Origin: Bacteroidota bacterium
Lineage (GTDB): Bacteria > Bacteroidota > Bacteroidia > Bacteroidales > UBA10428
Assembly: GCA_016699695.1 (NCBI GenBank)
Contig: CP065006.1
Coordinates: 1,736,001 to 1,800,000, forward strand
DNA length: 64,000 nt
Direction of reading: 5' to 3'
Below are positions 26,110 through 34,736 of this stretch, in pieces. Below the pieces are notes generated by a model. That model made no database searches and was not told where the DNA came from. It saw nothing but the letters and a program-made list of their open reading frames with translations. How positions within the stretch are numbered: position 1 is the first letter of the stretch; each line of letters starts with the position of its first letter. Position numbers and translations under genes: made by a program.

Positions 26110-26268
26110 CCCCAATAGCGCGCGTTTAGCTTGCGTAACGCGTGTTTAGACAAATTTTATATTTTTCAGACATGTACCGCTTTTTCTCAAATTTATTGCT
26201 TTTTATATAAAAATATACCAACAATATTAACAGCACGCGTTACGCAAGCTAAACGCGCGCCAGTGGGG
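26110..26268. repeat. 159-bp inverted-repeat element, copy B
   Basis: Matches copy A over its whole length by eye, with terminal repeats at 26118-26144 and 26234-26260 and outer CCCCA/TGGGG. It lies between the frameshifted gene and the tRNA-Asn terminator, in direct orientation to copy A. Confidence 0.85.
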
Positions 26269-26303
26269 ATATAAAATATAAAGGTAATACATCACTGAAG
26301 GGT

Positions 26304-26339
26304 AAAAAAAAAAGGGCCGGAACTTTTGTCCGACCCTTT
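26304..26339 (-). terminator. Intrinsic terminator of tRNA-Asn
   Basis: Leftward, AAAGGGTCGGA and TCCGGCCCTTT form an 11-bp stem with one wobble pair around CAAAAGT, then a run of T (A run at 26304-26313). It begins a few bases after the tRNA 3' end. Confidence 0.85.
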
Positions 26340-26342
26340 CTC

Positions 26343-26419
26343 TGGCTCCTCAGGTAGGACTTGAACCTACGACCTACGGATTAACAGTCCGCCGCTCTAA
26401 CCAACTGAGCTACTGAGGA
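26343..26419 (-). tRNA. tRNA-Asn (anticodon GTT)
   Basis: Read leftward, the 5' acceptor TCCTCAG pairs with CTGAGGA, the D arm is AGCTCAGTTGGTTAGAGC, the anticodon loop is CTGTTAA with anticodon GTT, and the T arm contains GGTTCAAGTCC. Discriminator G is at 26346 and CCA appears to be encoded (26345-26343). Confidence 0.95.
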
Positions 26420-26426
26420 ATTTTTC

Positions 26427-26490
26427 TTGTAAAGGCCTTGGCCCTTACAAATGGAACTCCTATATGTTAAATGTTCCTGACTACAGGAAC
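26427..26490. other. Two inverted repeats between tRNA-Asn and the kinase gene
   Basis: TTGTAAAGGCC/GGCCCTTACAA (26427-26450, loop TT, one mismatch) and GTTCCTG/CAGGAAC (26473-26490, loop ACTA). No T run follows on either strand. Both lie in the upstream region of tRNA-Asn; role unknown. Confidence 0.5.
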
Positions 26491-26632
26491 AGTGGGGCAT
26501 TTTGTCAGGTGAATAATCCCTGAGTAAAAATGCGACCGCAAAACTATGTGTTCTGATTGAATTATGCAAGTGCTGTGCTTACTTTTTTATTCTTTTTTCG
26601 TTACTTCGCAGCTTCAATTAATTAAGAAACCT

Positions 26633-27613
26633 ATGAAACGTGTGATAGGTCTCGGCCATGCCCTGGTCGACTTGCTCTACAAAATGCCAGACGATAGCAT
26701 GCTGGCCGAACTGAACCTTCCGAAAGGCAGCATGCAGCTCATCGACGAACAACAGGCCGATGCCATCGAAAAGCTCCTTCAAAACAAACGTGTAGAAAAG
26801 GTCTCAGGCGGATCGGCTGCCAACACCATTCATGGCCTTGCACGACTTGGCGTAGAATGTGGTTACATTGGCACAGTGCATGCCGATAGTTTGGGCGATT
26901 TTTATAAAAATGACCTTCGTGAAGCAGGTATATCTGCCATTCTTTTTAATGGTAAATCAAAAACCGGCCGTGCGTATACATTTGTGAGTCCGGATAGTGA
27001 GCGCACTTTTGCCACTTACCTGGGAGCCTCTTCGGAAATTGAATTGTGCGACATTACACCCGATACTTTTAAAGCTTATGATATCTTCCATATCGAAGGT
27101 TACCAGGTATACAACACTCCGCTTATCAGCCATTGTATCAGAGTGGCCAAAGAAGCCGGACTTACCGTTTCGATTGACATGGCCAGCTACAATGTAGTGG
27201 AAGATAATTTAAGCTTTCTGAAAAAAGCTTTACCATCCTATGTTGACATGGTGTTTGCCAACGAAGAAGAAGCCCGTGCATACACTGGCCTGGAACCTGC
27301 CGAAGCCTTGAAGGTGTTTGCGAAAGATTGCGAAACTGCCATTGTGAAAGTAGGAAAAGATGGATCGCTGATACATGCTGAGAATAAAACCTGGAAAGCA
27401 GGTATTATTGCCTGCCAACCGGTCGATACTACCGGCGCCGGCGACGCATATGCTGCTGGTTATATTTATGGAATAATTCAGGGCCTTTCGCCTGAAAAAT
27501 GCGGGCAAATAGGGGCTTTGCTGGCCGGAAAGGTAATTGAAAAATACGGTGCCCGCATTCCCGAAAGCGACTGGAAATCTATCATTGGTGAAATTGACCG
27601 TATAAAACAATAG
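26633..27613 (+). CDS. PfkB-family carbohydrate/adenosine kinase
   Basis: From ATG 26633 the protein has 326 residues: MKRVIGLGHALVD at the start, SGGSAANTIHGLARLG (PfkB signature 1) and DTTGAGDAYAAGYIYG (signature 2 with catalytic Asp). Closest in style to adenosine kinase/ribokinase-like sugar kinases of Bacteroidota. A longer frame from 26564 adds a hydrophobic lead not present in the family, so the later ATG is chosen. Cytoplasmic; substrate adenosine or a sugar, not settled by sequence. Confidence 0.85.
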   Translation: MKRVIGLGHALVDLLYKMPDDSMLAELNLPKGSMQLIDEQQADAIEKLLQNKRVEKVSGGSAANTIHGLARLGVECGYIGTVHADSLGDFYKNDLREAGISAILFNGKSKTGRAYTFVSPDSERTFATYLGASSEIELCDITPDTFKAYDIFHIEGYQVYNTPLISHCIRVAKEAGLTVSIDMASYNVVEDNLSFLKKALPSYVDMVFANEEEARAYTGLEPAEALKVFAKDCETAIVKVGKDGSLIHAENKTWKAGIIACQPVDTTGAGDAYAAGYIYGIIQGLSPEKCGQIGALLAGKVIEKYGARIPESDWKSIIGEIDRIKQ

Positions 27614-27663
27614 TGCACACCACATCTGCCAAAGAAGGCATATTAGATGCGCTGGTATATAAA

Positions 27664-28281
27664 CTATTTGAACAAGCCGTTCAGTTCTGCATTGATCTTA
27701 TCAATGACGGTACTCAAATCTTCAGGCTTATCGATAAAGTTGAGGTTATCGACATCGATGTAAAGGATTTTACCCATGTTATAGCTTTCGGCCCAAGAGT
27801 CGTAACGTTCGTTCAGCTTTTTAAGGTAATCGATCCGTATGTTGTTTTCGTATTTGCGCCCGCGTTTGTCGATCTGGCGCACCAGGGTAGGTACCGAGGC
27901 CCGAAGGTAAATAATCAGGTCAGGGGGCTGAATTAGAGAAGAAATCAGGTTGAAGATGGTAAAATAGTTCTCAAAATCGCGGGTCGACATGAGGCCCATC
28001 GAATGCAGGTTGGGAGCAAAGATGAAGGCATCTTCATAAATGGTTCGATCCTGTATCACTGTATCTTTGCTGCGTTTAATTTCGAGAATATGGTTAAACC
28101 GGGTATTTAAAAAATACACCTGCAGGTTAAAAGACCAGCGTTGCATGTCGTTGTAAAAATCGTCGAGATAAGGATTTTCATCTACATCTTCGTAATGGGG
28201 TTTCCACCCGAAATGATGAGACATGAGCCCGGTCAGGGTTGTTTTTCCCGATCCGATATTACCGGCAACAGCTATATGCAT
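27664..28281 (-). CDS. Deoxynucleoside kinase
   Basis: The 205-residue protein has the P loop AVAGNIGSGKTTL at the N-terminus, the DENPYLDDFYND substrate segment, QDRTIYEDAFIF (the family's DRS/ERS-like motif) and the lid KRGRKYENNIRIDYL. It phosphorylates deoxynucleosides (dA/dG type most often in Bacteroidota) for salvage. It lies 12 bp downstream of the GH3 gene, same strand, and is convergent with the PfkB kinase. Confidence 0.9.
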   Translation of the reverse strand: MHIAVAGNIGSGKTTLTGLMSHHFGWKPHYEDVDENPYLDDFYNDMQRWSFNLQVYFLNTRFNHILEIKRSKDTVIQDRTIYEDAFIFAPNLHSMGLMSTRDFENYFTIFNLISSLIQPPDLIIYLRASVPTLVRQIDKRGRKYENNIRIDYLKKLNERYDSWAESYNMGKILYIDVDNLNFIDKPEDLSTVIDKINAELNGLFK

Positions 28282-28293
28282 AATGTGTTTCTT

Positions 28294-29814
28294 TTAGGCT
28301 TTAAGTTCGGCAATTTTCAGCAATTCTTCCACATAAGTTCTATTATTTGATAAACGTGGTACTTTGTTTTGTCCTCCGAGTTTACCTTTTGTTTCGAGCC
28401 AACGATAAAAGGTACCTTTGGGCAATATGCTTAAGGCAGGTTTATCGAGGGTGATATTTTTATAACGCTTGGCTTCGTAATCGGAATTGGCATTTTGCAA
28501 GGCAATGTCGAGGTGATAGACAAATTCGTCGAGGTTGGCAGGGGCTTTCTCAAACTCTACTAGCCATTGGTGACAGCCTTTCTGGTTGTCGGCCATGTAG
28601 ACTGGTGCAGCCGTGTAATCTGAAATAATTGCATGGGTGCGCCGGCAGGCCATTTCCAGCGCCTTTTCTGCGTTGTCGATAATGAGTTCTTCGCCAAAGG
28701 CATTGATAAAATGCCGGGTGCGTCCGGTTATGATAATCCGGTGCGGGAACAGGGAGGTGAATTTCACGGTATCACCAATCACATAGCGCCATAGACCTGA
28801 ATTGGTAGAAATAACAATGGCATAGTTCACGTCCTTTTTCACCTGGTCGATGGTGAGAACCTGTGGATTCGGTTTTTCAAATTCATCCATAGGAATGAAT
28901 TCATAAAAAATCTCATAGTCGAGCATGAGCAACATGCCCTCGTTCTCGGGATCGTCCTGTATGGCAAAAAAGCCTTCGGAAGCATTGTAGGTTTCGAGGT
29001 AATGCATTTCGTCCGATGGAATTGCCTTTCGAAACTGCTCGCGGTAAGGTGTAAAGCTTACACCACCATGTATAAAAAGCTCGAGGTTAGGCCAGACTTC
29101 GAGCAGGTTCTTTTTACCTGTGAACTCCAGTATATGTTTGATCATCACAAGGTTCCACGAGGGTACCCCGGCTATGCTGGTGACATTCTCCTGTATGGTC
29201 TGATGGGTCAGTTTTTCCAGTTTTTCTTCCCACTTATCGAGCAAAGCCACATCCTGACTGGGAGTGCGAATAAATTCGGTCCAAAAGGGTAGGTTTTCTA
29301 TGAGAATGGCCGATAAATCGCCATAATACGACTGGTTACTGAAGTTATCGATTTTATGACTTCCACCAAGAGTAAGTCCTTTGCCCTTAAAGATTTTCGA
29401 ATCAGGGTATTGATGTGTATATATTGCCAGCACATCTTTTCCTCCTCTGAAATGGCACTTCTCAAGCGACTCTTTGCTAACAGGAATAAATTTACTCTTG
29501 TCGTTGGTGGTGCCCGACGATTTGGCAAACCATTTAATCTCGCCTGGCCATAGCAAATCTTGCTCGCCGCTACGCAGGCGGTCTATAAAAGGCTTAACTT
29601 CTTCGTAAGTTTGAAGGGGTACCGACTGTTGAAAATCGGAAATAGTTTCGAAGGAGGCATACTTGTAATTTCTTCCCCATTCCGTATCGCTGGCCTTCGA
29701 AATTAATTGCTTGAATACATCTTGCTGTACATTAATCGGATAGGCACGCATCAGATCGATCTGCGCCATGCGCTTAATGTTAAACCATTTGACAAGCGAA
29801 GTGATTATTGGCAT
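28294..29814 (-). CDS. GH3 auxin-responsive promoter family protein (acyl-adenylate/amidosynthetase fold)
   Basis: The 506-residue protein resembles plant GH3 acyl-acid amidosynthetases: FAKSSGTTNDKSKFIPVS is the ATP-binding P-loop-like motif, FIHGGVSFTPYR and YLETYNASEGFFAIQ are further adenylation motifs, and WRYVIGDTVKF is the strand motif near the hinge. Bacterial members are of unknown substrate; they likely activate a carboxylic acid with ATP. It is cotranscribed with the deoxynucleoside kinase. Confidence 0.88.
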   Translation of the reverse strand: MPIITSLVKWFNIKRMAQIDLMRAYPINVQQDVFKQLISKASDTEWGRNYKYASFETISDFQQSVPLQTYEEVKPFIDRLRSGEQDLLWPGEIKWFAKSSGTTNDKSKFIPVSKESLEKCHFRGGKDVLAIYTHQYPDSKIFKGKGLTLGGSHKIDNFSNQSYYGDLSAILIENLPFWTEFIRTPSQDVALLDKWEEKLEKLTHQTIQENVTSIAGVPSWNLVMIKHILEFTGKKNLLEVWPNLELFIHGGVSFTPYREQFRKAIPSDEMHYLETYNASEGFFAIQDDPENEGMLLMLDYEIFYEFIPMDEFEKPNPQVLTIDQVKKDVNYAIVISTNSGLWRYVIGDTVKFTSLFPHRIIITGRTRHFINAFGEELIIDNAEKALEMACRRTHAIISDYTAAPVYMADNQKGCHQWLVEFEKAPANLDEFVYHLDIALQNANSDYEAKRYKNITLDKPALSILPKGTFYRWLETKGKLGGQNKVPRLSNNRTYVEELLKIAELKA

Positions 29815-29937
29815 AGATTCAGGATTGTTTCAGCTCCCAGCAAAGATATTGATTCAGAACTTATAGTCAACTTTTCAGAGAACAGACATTAAATCAGTCA
29901 CTGCTACCCAACAAAAAAGCTGTATTGATATAATCCA

Positions 29938-30648
29938 TTATGCCACGTTCGTAAAAACAGCTTGCACATCGTCGTCGTCTTCTATTTTATCCAGAAGCTT
30001 TTCGATGTCGGTAAGCTCTTCTTCTGAGAATTCAATGGCACTGGTGGGTATACGCTGAAGGTTTGCCTTTTTCACTTCTACACCCACTGTTTCGAGTGCT
30101 TTTGAAAGTGAGCCAAAATTGGTATAGTCGCCATAGATGTATACAGTGCTGTCGTCCGATTCGATCGATTCCAGGCCTGCATCAATCAATTCCAGTTCCA
30201 GCTCCTCAATGTTGATGCTTCCGGTTTTTTCTAATTCGAACACCGCTTTACGCGAAAACATAAATTCAAGTGAACCGGTTGGCACAAGCGCTCCACCCGC
30301 CTTGTTGAAATAAGATTTGATATTGGCTACAGTGCGTGTGCTGTTGTCGGTGGCACATTCTACCACAATCAGCACACCATGAGGCCCTTTTCCTTCGTAA
30401 ACCAGTTCGATAAAACTCTCGGCATCTTTTCCCAGAGCACGCTTGATGGCCGCATCGATATTGTCTTTTGGCATGTTTTGTACCTTGGCATTCTGAATGG
30501 CTGTTCGCAATTTGGCATTCATATCAGGGTCAGCTCCCCCTTCTTTTGCTGCAACGGTAATTGATTTGGCCAACTTCGGAAAAATCTTCGACATCTTGTC
30601 CCATCGCTTTTCCTTGGCGGCACGCCGGTATTCAAATGCTCTACCCAT
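29938..30648 (-). CDS. YebC/PmpR-family protein
   Basis: The 236-residue protein begins MGRAFEYRRAAKEKRWDKMS, has ARTAIQNAKVQNMPKDNI-like central sequence (here KLRTAIQNAKVQNMPKDNI) and an acidic C-terminal half. Members have been described both as DNA-binding regulators and, more recently, as translation factors that relieve ribosome pausing. A -7 box lies at 30685-30692. Confidence 0.93.
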   Translation of the reverse strand: MGRAFEYRRAAKEKRWDKMSKIFPKLAKSITVAAKEGGADPDMNAKLRTAIQNAKVQNMPKDNIDAAIKRALGKDAESFIELVYEGKGPHGVLIVVECATDNSTRTVANIKSYFNKAGGALVPTGSLEFMFSRKAVFELEKTGSINIEELELELIDAGLESIESDDSTVYIYGDYTNFGSLSKALETVGVEVKKANLQRIPTSAIEFSEEELTDIEKLLDKIEDDDDVQAVFTNVA

Positions 30649-30684
30649 AGTATTCTTTGCTTAATAATTTTTGTGTTAAGGGTT

Positions 30685-30692
30685 CAAATATA
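30685..30692 (-). promoter_or_regulatory. -7 box TATATTTG for the YebC gene
   Basis: Plus CAAATATA reads TATATTTG leftward, 37 bp before the start. A -33 TTTG is not seen. Confidence 0.45.
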
Positions 30693-30712
30693 CGAACACG
30701 CTTGCATTCGGT

Positions 30713-30760
30713 AAAAAAAAAGTAAACCAATCTCCTAATATTTTCCAATCGAGGCTTACT
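30713..30760 (-). terminator. Leftward terminator-like hairpin upstream of YebC
   Basis: AGTAAACC (30721-30728) pairs with GGCTTACT (30753-30760) with one mismatch; leftward it is followed by nine T (A run 30713-30721). No leftward gene lies upstream before the divergent DUF2723 gene. Confidence 0.4.
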
Positions 30761-30866
30761 CTTTAGTCTTTATGCCAATATTTTTATCTTCTTGGTTTGA
30801 AAAAGCACTACTATTATTCGTATTTCAGTAATTCATTTTATTGATTTTAGATTCCTTAACAACAAG

Positions 30867-30900
30867 TTTATTCCCTTTGTATCAAGAATGATTATATTAG
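30867..30900 (+). promoter_or_regulatory. Weak promoter for the DUF2723 gene
   Basis: TTTA at 30867-30870 and TATATTAG at 30893-30900, 22 bp apart, resemble the consensus with one change in each box; the ATG is 27 bp further on. Confidence 0.35.
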
Positions 30901-30927
30901 CGCCGAAAAATATAAATAAGCCTTATA

Positions 30928-33900
30928 ATGAACACCTTCAAATTGTATAACCGGATACTCGGATGGCTGGTATTTCTTATTGCCGCCATAACCTATATCC
31001 TTACGGCTGAACCTACCGTGAGCCTTTGGGATTGCGGCGAATTTATTGCCAGTGCTTTTAAACTGCAGGTTGGTCACCCTCCGGGAGCACCCTTTTTTAT
31101 GATCCTGGCGCGGGTGTTTACTCTTTTTGCCGGCGATAACCTCGAGAATGTGGCCTTTATGGTCAATGTGATGTCGGCCCTGGCAAGTGCCTTTACTATC
31201 ATGTTCCTGTTTTGGACTATCAATCACCTGGCCCTTAAAATTACTGGTCGCGAAAATCTGAGCCCATACAAGCTTGTAGCTGTGCTCGGAAGTGGTTTAG
31301 TGGGTGCATTGGCCTATACTTTTTCCGATACTTTCTGGTTTTCGGCTGTAGAAGGAGAGGTTTATGCCCTCTCGTCGCTCTTTACCGCCATTGTGTTCTG
31401 GGCTATTCTGAAATGGGAAAACGATGCCGACGAACCCTATTCAAACCGTTGGCTCATATTTATTGCCTACCTCATGGGCTTATCCATTGGTGTTCACCTT
31501 CTGAACCTGCTTGCCATACCGGCCATTGTCATGGTGTATTACTTCCGTAAATACACGCCTACCCGCAATGGGGTTATCGGTGCACTTTTTATCGGAGCCG
31601 CTATTTTAGGGGGTGTTATGTATGTATTGATACCTGGTTTGGTTTGGATGGCTTCAAAATTCGAGCTCATTTTTGTGAATGGTTTTGGCATGCCCTATAA
31701 ATCGGGAGTAATCGTTTATGCCTTTTTGCTGGTAGGTGCACTCGGTTATGGTATTTACATAACCCACAAGCGAAAACAGGTAATTCTCAATACCGCCATG
31801 CTCATGTTTATGGTTATTGTTATCGGTTATTCGTCTTACTCCATGATTGTGATTCGCTCCATGGCAAATCCCCCTATGGACGAAAACAATCCCGATACCA
31901 TTTTTAAACTCCAGTCGTATCTCAACCGCGAACAATATGGCGATCGTCCACTCGTTTCGGGGCAGTATTTCAATGCCCAGGTTGTCGATTTTAAAATTGG
32001 CAAAAAGTATTACTCCAAACGCAACGGCCGATACGAGGTAACCAACGAAAAAACCATCTACAAATATGACAAGGGCTTTTCTACCATTTTCCCACGTATG
32101 TACAGTGCCGACGATTCGCATATCAGCGAATACCTCAGCTGGGCCAATATCAAAGAAAAAGATGTGTTCAATGCCCGCCGCGACAGCGAAGGGAATATTG
32201 TGACTGACCGAAATGGTAACCCTGTGTACGATCGTAACAGCCCCAAAAGTAAACCCAGCTTTGCGCAAAATATCCGTTTTATGATACGCTACCAGATAGG
32301 GCATATGTACATGCGCTATTTCATGTGGAATTTTGCCGGACGTCAGAACGATATTCAGGGGAATGGAGAAATTCTTAACGGCAACTGGATTTCGGGCATT
32401 CCTGCCATAGACAAGCACATCATTGGCGATGGCGAAAATATGCCCGACGAAATAAAAGACCATAAGGCCTACAACCGTTATTATATGTTGCCCTTCCTGC
32501 TGGGCCTTTTCGGATTATTCTATCATTACCTGGCCCATAAAAAAGATTTCTGGGTAGTAATGATGCTTTTTCTGTTAACAGGCTTTGCTATCATTATTTA
32601 CCTGAACCAATATCCTCTGCAGCCCCGCGAACGCGATTATGCCTATGCCGCTTCGTTTTATGCCTTTGCTATCTGGATTGGCCTTGGCGTAATGGGTATC
32701 ATCGAACTGGGCGGAAAAGCGCTTAAAAATGCTCCCTCGAGCCTGGCAATAACCCTGGTGTGCCTCTTGTTGGTGCCAGGTATCATGGCCAGCGAAAACT
32801 GGGACGACCATAATCGTTCCGGCAGATACACTGCCCGAGACATTGCTTATAATTACCTTATGTCGTGTGCACCCAATGCCATTATTTTTACCAATGGCGA
32901 CAACGATACCTTTCCTCTCTGGTATGCCCAGGATGTAGAAGGCATCCGGACCGACGTGCGCGTAGTAAACCTCATGCTGCTCAATATGGACTGGTATGCC
33001 GACCAAATGACCCGTAAGGCTTACGAATCGGATCCCCTGCCCATTACCTTCGAACCTGAATCGTATGCCGATGGTACCCGTGACATTGTTTTCGTTCAGG
33101 AAAAATACAAGCAGCCATTTCCGGCCACCGAAATTGTTAAGTTTATTGCCAGTGACAACCCGGCTACCAAAGTGGCTACCCAGACTGGAAAAATGTACGA
33201 TTTTGTGCCTACTAAAACCTTTACACTTGCTGTAGATTCGGCCAAAGTGATTAAGAATGGTGTAGTGAAGCCTAAAGATGCACACCTGATAGAAAAGGAA
33301 CTTCTTGGCACATTGCCTTCGCGGCTTACCAAAAGCGACATGATTGCCCTCGATATGATTGCCCACAACAATTGGGAACGTCCGATTTATTTTGTCGCTA
33401 CAGGCCACAGCGGCACCCTTGGTCTCGACGATTACCTGCAGCTCGAAGGTTTTGCCTACCGCCTGGTACCAATTAAAACTACTCAGCGCTACGACGAAGG
33501 CCGTATCGATACTGATATACTGTATGATAATTTCATGAATAAGTTCAAATGGGGACGCATGAACGAACCAGATGTGTACATGGATCATTTCCACCTTCGT
33601 ACACTTAACGTAATACGCATGCGTATTCGCTTTACCCGCCTGGCCAACAGTCTCATTGAAGAAGGCGATTTTGACCGCGCCGGAAAAGTGCTCGACCGCA
33701 TTGTGGAACTGACCCCTCATGAGAATATTCCTTACGACTATTTTGTGCTGGGCATTGCCGAGGCTTACTATCGGATTAACCAGGCCGAAAAAGGAAATGC
33801 CATTCTTTCGAAAATGCTCGATATTGGCGAGTCACATCTCGACTATTACCTGTCGATGAACCGAAAGAACAAGAATCTGATTCAACAGGAAATATCGATG

Positions 33901-34008
33901 CATTTTCAGATTATCAACCAGATCGGACAATTGGCCAGGGCCTTTAAACAACCAGAATTGGCCGATCGCGCTAACAGCTTCATCGAAAACAACCAGGTGC
34001 GATTTTAA
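30928..34008 (+). CDS. DUF2723 / TMEM260-like protein O-mannosyltransferase
   Basis: The 1026-residue protein has about a dozen N-terminal membrane helices. Between them lie the acidic motif SLWDCGEFIASAF and GHPPGAPFFMILAR, the hallmark of DUF2723. A long loop with NGDNDTFPLWYAQ and a C-terminal helical repeat-like region (TPHENIPYDYFVLG onward) follow. The human relative TMEM260 is an O-mannosyltransferase; in Bacteroidota the family is thought to glycosylate exported proteins at the inner membrane. Single-gene unit ending in a strong terminator. Confidence 0.88.
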   Translation: MNTFKLYNRILGWLVFLIAAITYILTAEPTVSLWDCGEFIASAFKLQVGHPPGAPFFMILARVFTLFAGDNLENVAFMVNVMSALASAFTIMFLFWTINHLALKITGRENLSPYKLVAVLGSGLVGALAYTFSDTFWFSAVEGEVYALSSLFTAIVFWAILKWENDADEPYSNRWLIFIAYLMGLSIGVHLLNLLAIPAIVMVYYFRKYTPTRNGVIGALFIGAAILGGVMYVLIPGLVWMASKFELIFVNGFGMPYKSGVIVYAFLLVGALGYGIYITHKRKQVILNTAMLMFMVIVIGYSSYSMIVIRSMANPPMDENNPDTIFKLQSYLNREQYGDRPLVSGQYFNAQVVDFKIGKKYYSKRNGRYEVTNEKTIYKYDKGFSTIFPRMYSADDSHISEYLSWANIKEKDVFNARRDSEGNIVTDRNGNPVYDRNSPKSKPSFAQNIRFMIRYQIGHMYMRYFMWNFAGRQNDIQGNGEILNGNWISGIPAIDKHIIGDGENMPDEIKDHKAYNRYYMLPFLLGLFGLFYHYLAHKKDFWVVMMLFLLTGFAIIIYLNQYPLQPRERDYAYAASFYAFAIWIGLGVMGIIELGGKALKNAPSSLAITLVCLLLVPGIMASENWDDHNRSGRYTARDIAYNYLMSCAPNAIIFTNGDNDTFPLWYAQDVEGIRTDVRVVNLMLLNMDWYADQMTRKAYESDPLPITFEPESYADGTRDIVFVQEKYKQPFPATEIVKFIASDNPATKVATQTGKMYDFVPTKTFTLAVDSAKVIKNGVVKPKDAHLIEKELLGTLPSRLTKSDMIALDMIAHNNWERPIYFVATGHSGTLGLDDYLQLEGFAYRLVPIKTTQRYDEGRIDTDILYDNFMNKFKWGRMNEPDVYMDHFHLRTLNVIRMRIRFTRLANSLIEEGDFDRAGKVLDRIVELTPHENIPYDYFVLGIAEAYYRINQAEKGNAILSKMLDIGESHLDYYLSMNRKNKNLIQQEISMHFQIINQIGQLARAFKQPELADRANSFIENNQVRF

Positions 34009-34030
34009 GAATCCTGCTACATTATTATTA

Positions 34031-34070
34031 AAATCCCCCCGGAGACTTATTTTCCGGGGGATTTTTATTT
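34031..34070 (+). terminator. Bidirectional terminator after the DUF2723 gene
   Basis: AAATCCCCCCGGA (34031-34043) and TCCGGGGGATTT (34053-34064) form a GC-rich stem with one bulged C, followed by TTATTTT rightward. Leftward the other side is TTTTAATAATAAT, so it may also end the small convergent gene. Confidence 0.85.
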
Positions 34071-34205
34071 TGCATGAGCAAGGCTTAGCATTCCCTGATC
34101 AGAACTTTCCTGAAGGTTTTCCGAAAGCGGGTACTTCCAAAAATCGCCTCCATGGAACCATTTCAGCTTTTCAATGATCTCGGCGGTAGTTATTTCTCGT
34201 TCCAT
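34065..34205 (-). CDS. Possible 46-residue protein, unknown
   Basis: The leftward frame from ATG 34205 reads MEREITTAEIIEKLKWFHG, then FWKYPLSENLQESSDQGML and stops at 34065. An in-frame TAG precedes the ATG, so no longer form exists. Composition is protein-like and the frame ends in the bidirectional terminator, as a convergent gene would. No family is recognised; it may be a remnant of a larger gene. Moderate to low certainty. Confidence 0.35.
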   Translation of the reverse strand: MEREITTAEIIEKLKWFHGGDFWKYPLSENLQESSDQGMLSLAHAK

Positions 34206-34430
34206 GCTTTTATTTTTTGTGCACTACATTTCTTACACACACCAATAAAAAGATACCCTGATCATAGGGCTGAAATTTTTTATTTATTTCGAAAAAGGCA
34301 GCCAGCAGCCAATTCATTTACTGAAATAATTAGCCTCATTACCGAAAATACGAATCTTTTCATTTTATCTATTCCATTGATATCGTGTCTTTTAGATAAT
34401 ATCTTGGAATTATGCGAAAAATATTTTTAA

Positions 34431-34449
34431 TACTATGTATTGCATAGTA
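34431..34449. promoter_or_regulatory. Palindromic operator candidate for the PspC/PadR operon
   Basis: TACTATG-TATTG-CATAGTA is a perfect 7-bp inverted repeat overlapping the -33 element of the promoter below. PadR regulators bind such dyads; the padR gene is third in this operon, so autoregulation is likely (inference). Confidence 0.6.
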
Positions 34450-34471
34450 GTAATGGATTTATATATCTTTG
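34440..34471 (+). promoter_or_regulatory. Promoter of the PspC/PadR operon
   Basis: TTG at 34440-34442 and TATCTTTG at 34464-34471, 21 bp apart, match the Bacteroidota consensus. The first ATG is at 34497. Confidence 0.65.
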
Positions 34472-34496
34472 TAAAATCAAAACACAACAACAAACC

Positions 34497-34718
34497 ATGA
34501 CACTAAAATTGGTTGTCACTGCCACACTTATTGGAATGCTACTTTGCCTTGCTATCTGGGATAAAAAACCAGTTCGTGTAATAGAAAATCAAGAAAAAAT
34601 AACCATTTGCAGACCAAAAAATGCAGACAAGCCCGTTAGACAGACTGGTCAAACAACAAATCATTTTGTGCAAGCCACCATTTGCAATAACAATTATAAA
34701 ATTCAATCCATTAATTAA
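34497..34718 (+). CDS. Small single-helix membrane protein at the head of the PspC operon
   Basis: The 73-residue protein (MTLKLVVTATLIGMLLCLAI at its N-terminus) has one hydrophobic helix or uncleaved signal, then a charged tail with two cysteines (ITICRPKN, ATICNNN). No family is recognised. The start at 34497 fits the promoter 26 bp upstream; an earlier in-frame codon at 34440 lies in the promoter. The gap to the first PspC gene is 18 bp. Function unknown; envelope stress role is inferred from neighbours. Confidence 0.6.
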   Translation: MTLKLVVTATLIGMLLCLAIWDKKPVRVIENQEKITICRPKNADKPVRQTGQTTNHFVQATICNNNYKIQSIN

Positions 34719-34736
34719 ACTTAAAGCAGAATAAGA

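Noticed and set aside
24821..26268. Integron attC cassette array
   Set aside because: The hairpins and terminal repeats lack the GTTRRRY/RYYYAAC core arrangement and no integrase is present.
27613..27936. 107-residue rightward frame
   Set aside because: It is antisense to the well-supported deoxynucleoside kinase gene and has no family features.
31654..33720. Long leftward frames inside the DUF2723 gene
   Set aside because: They are shadows of a strongly coding gene on the other strand, with no recognisable domain.
34440..34496. Earlier start of the small PspC-operon protein
   Set aside because: The codons lie within the promoter and operator.
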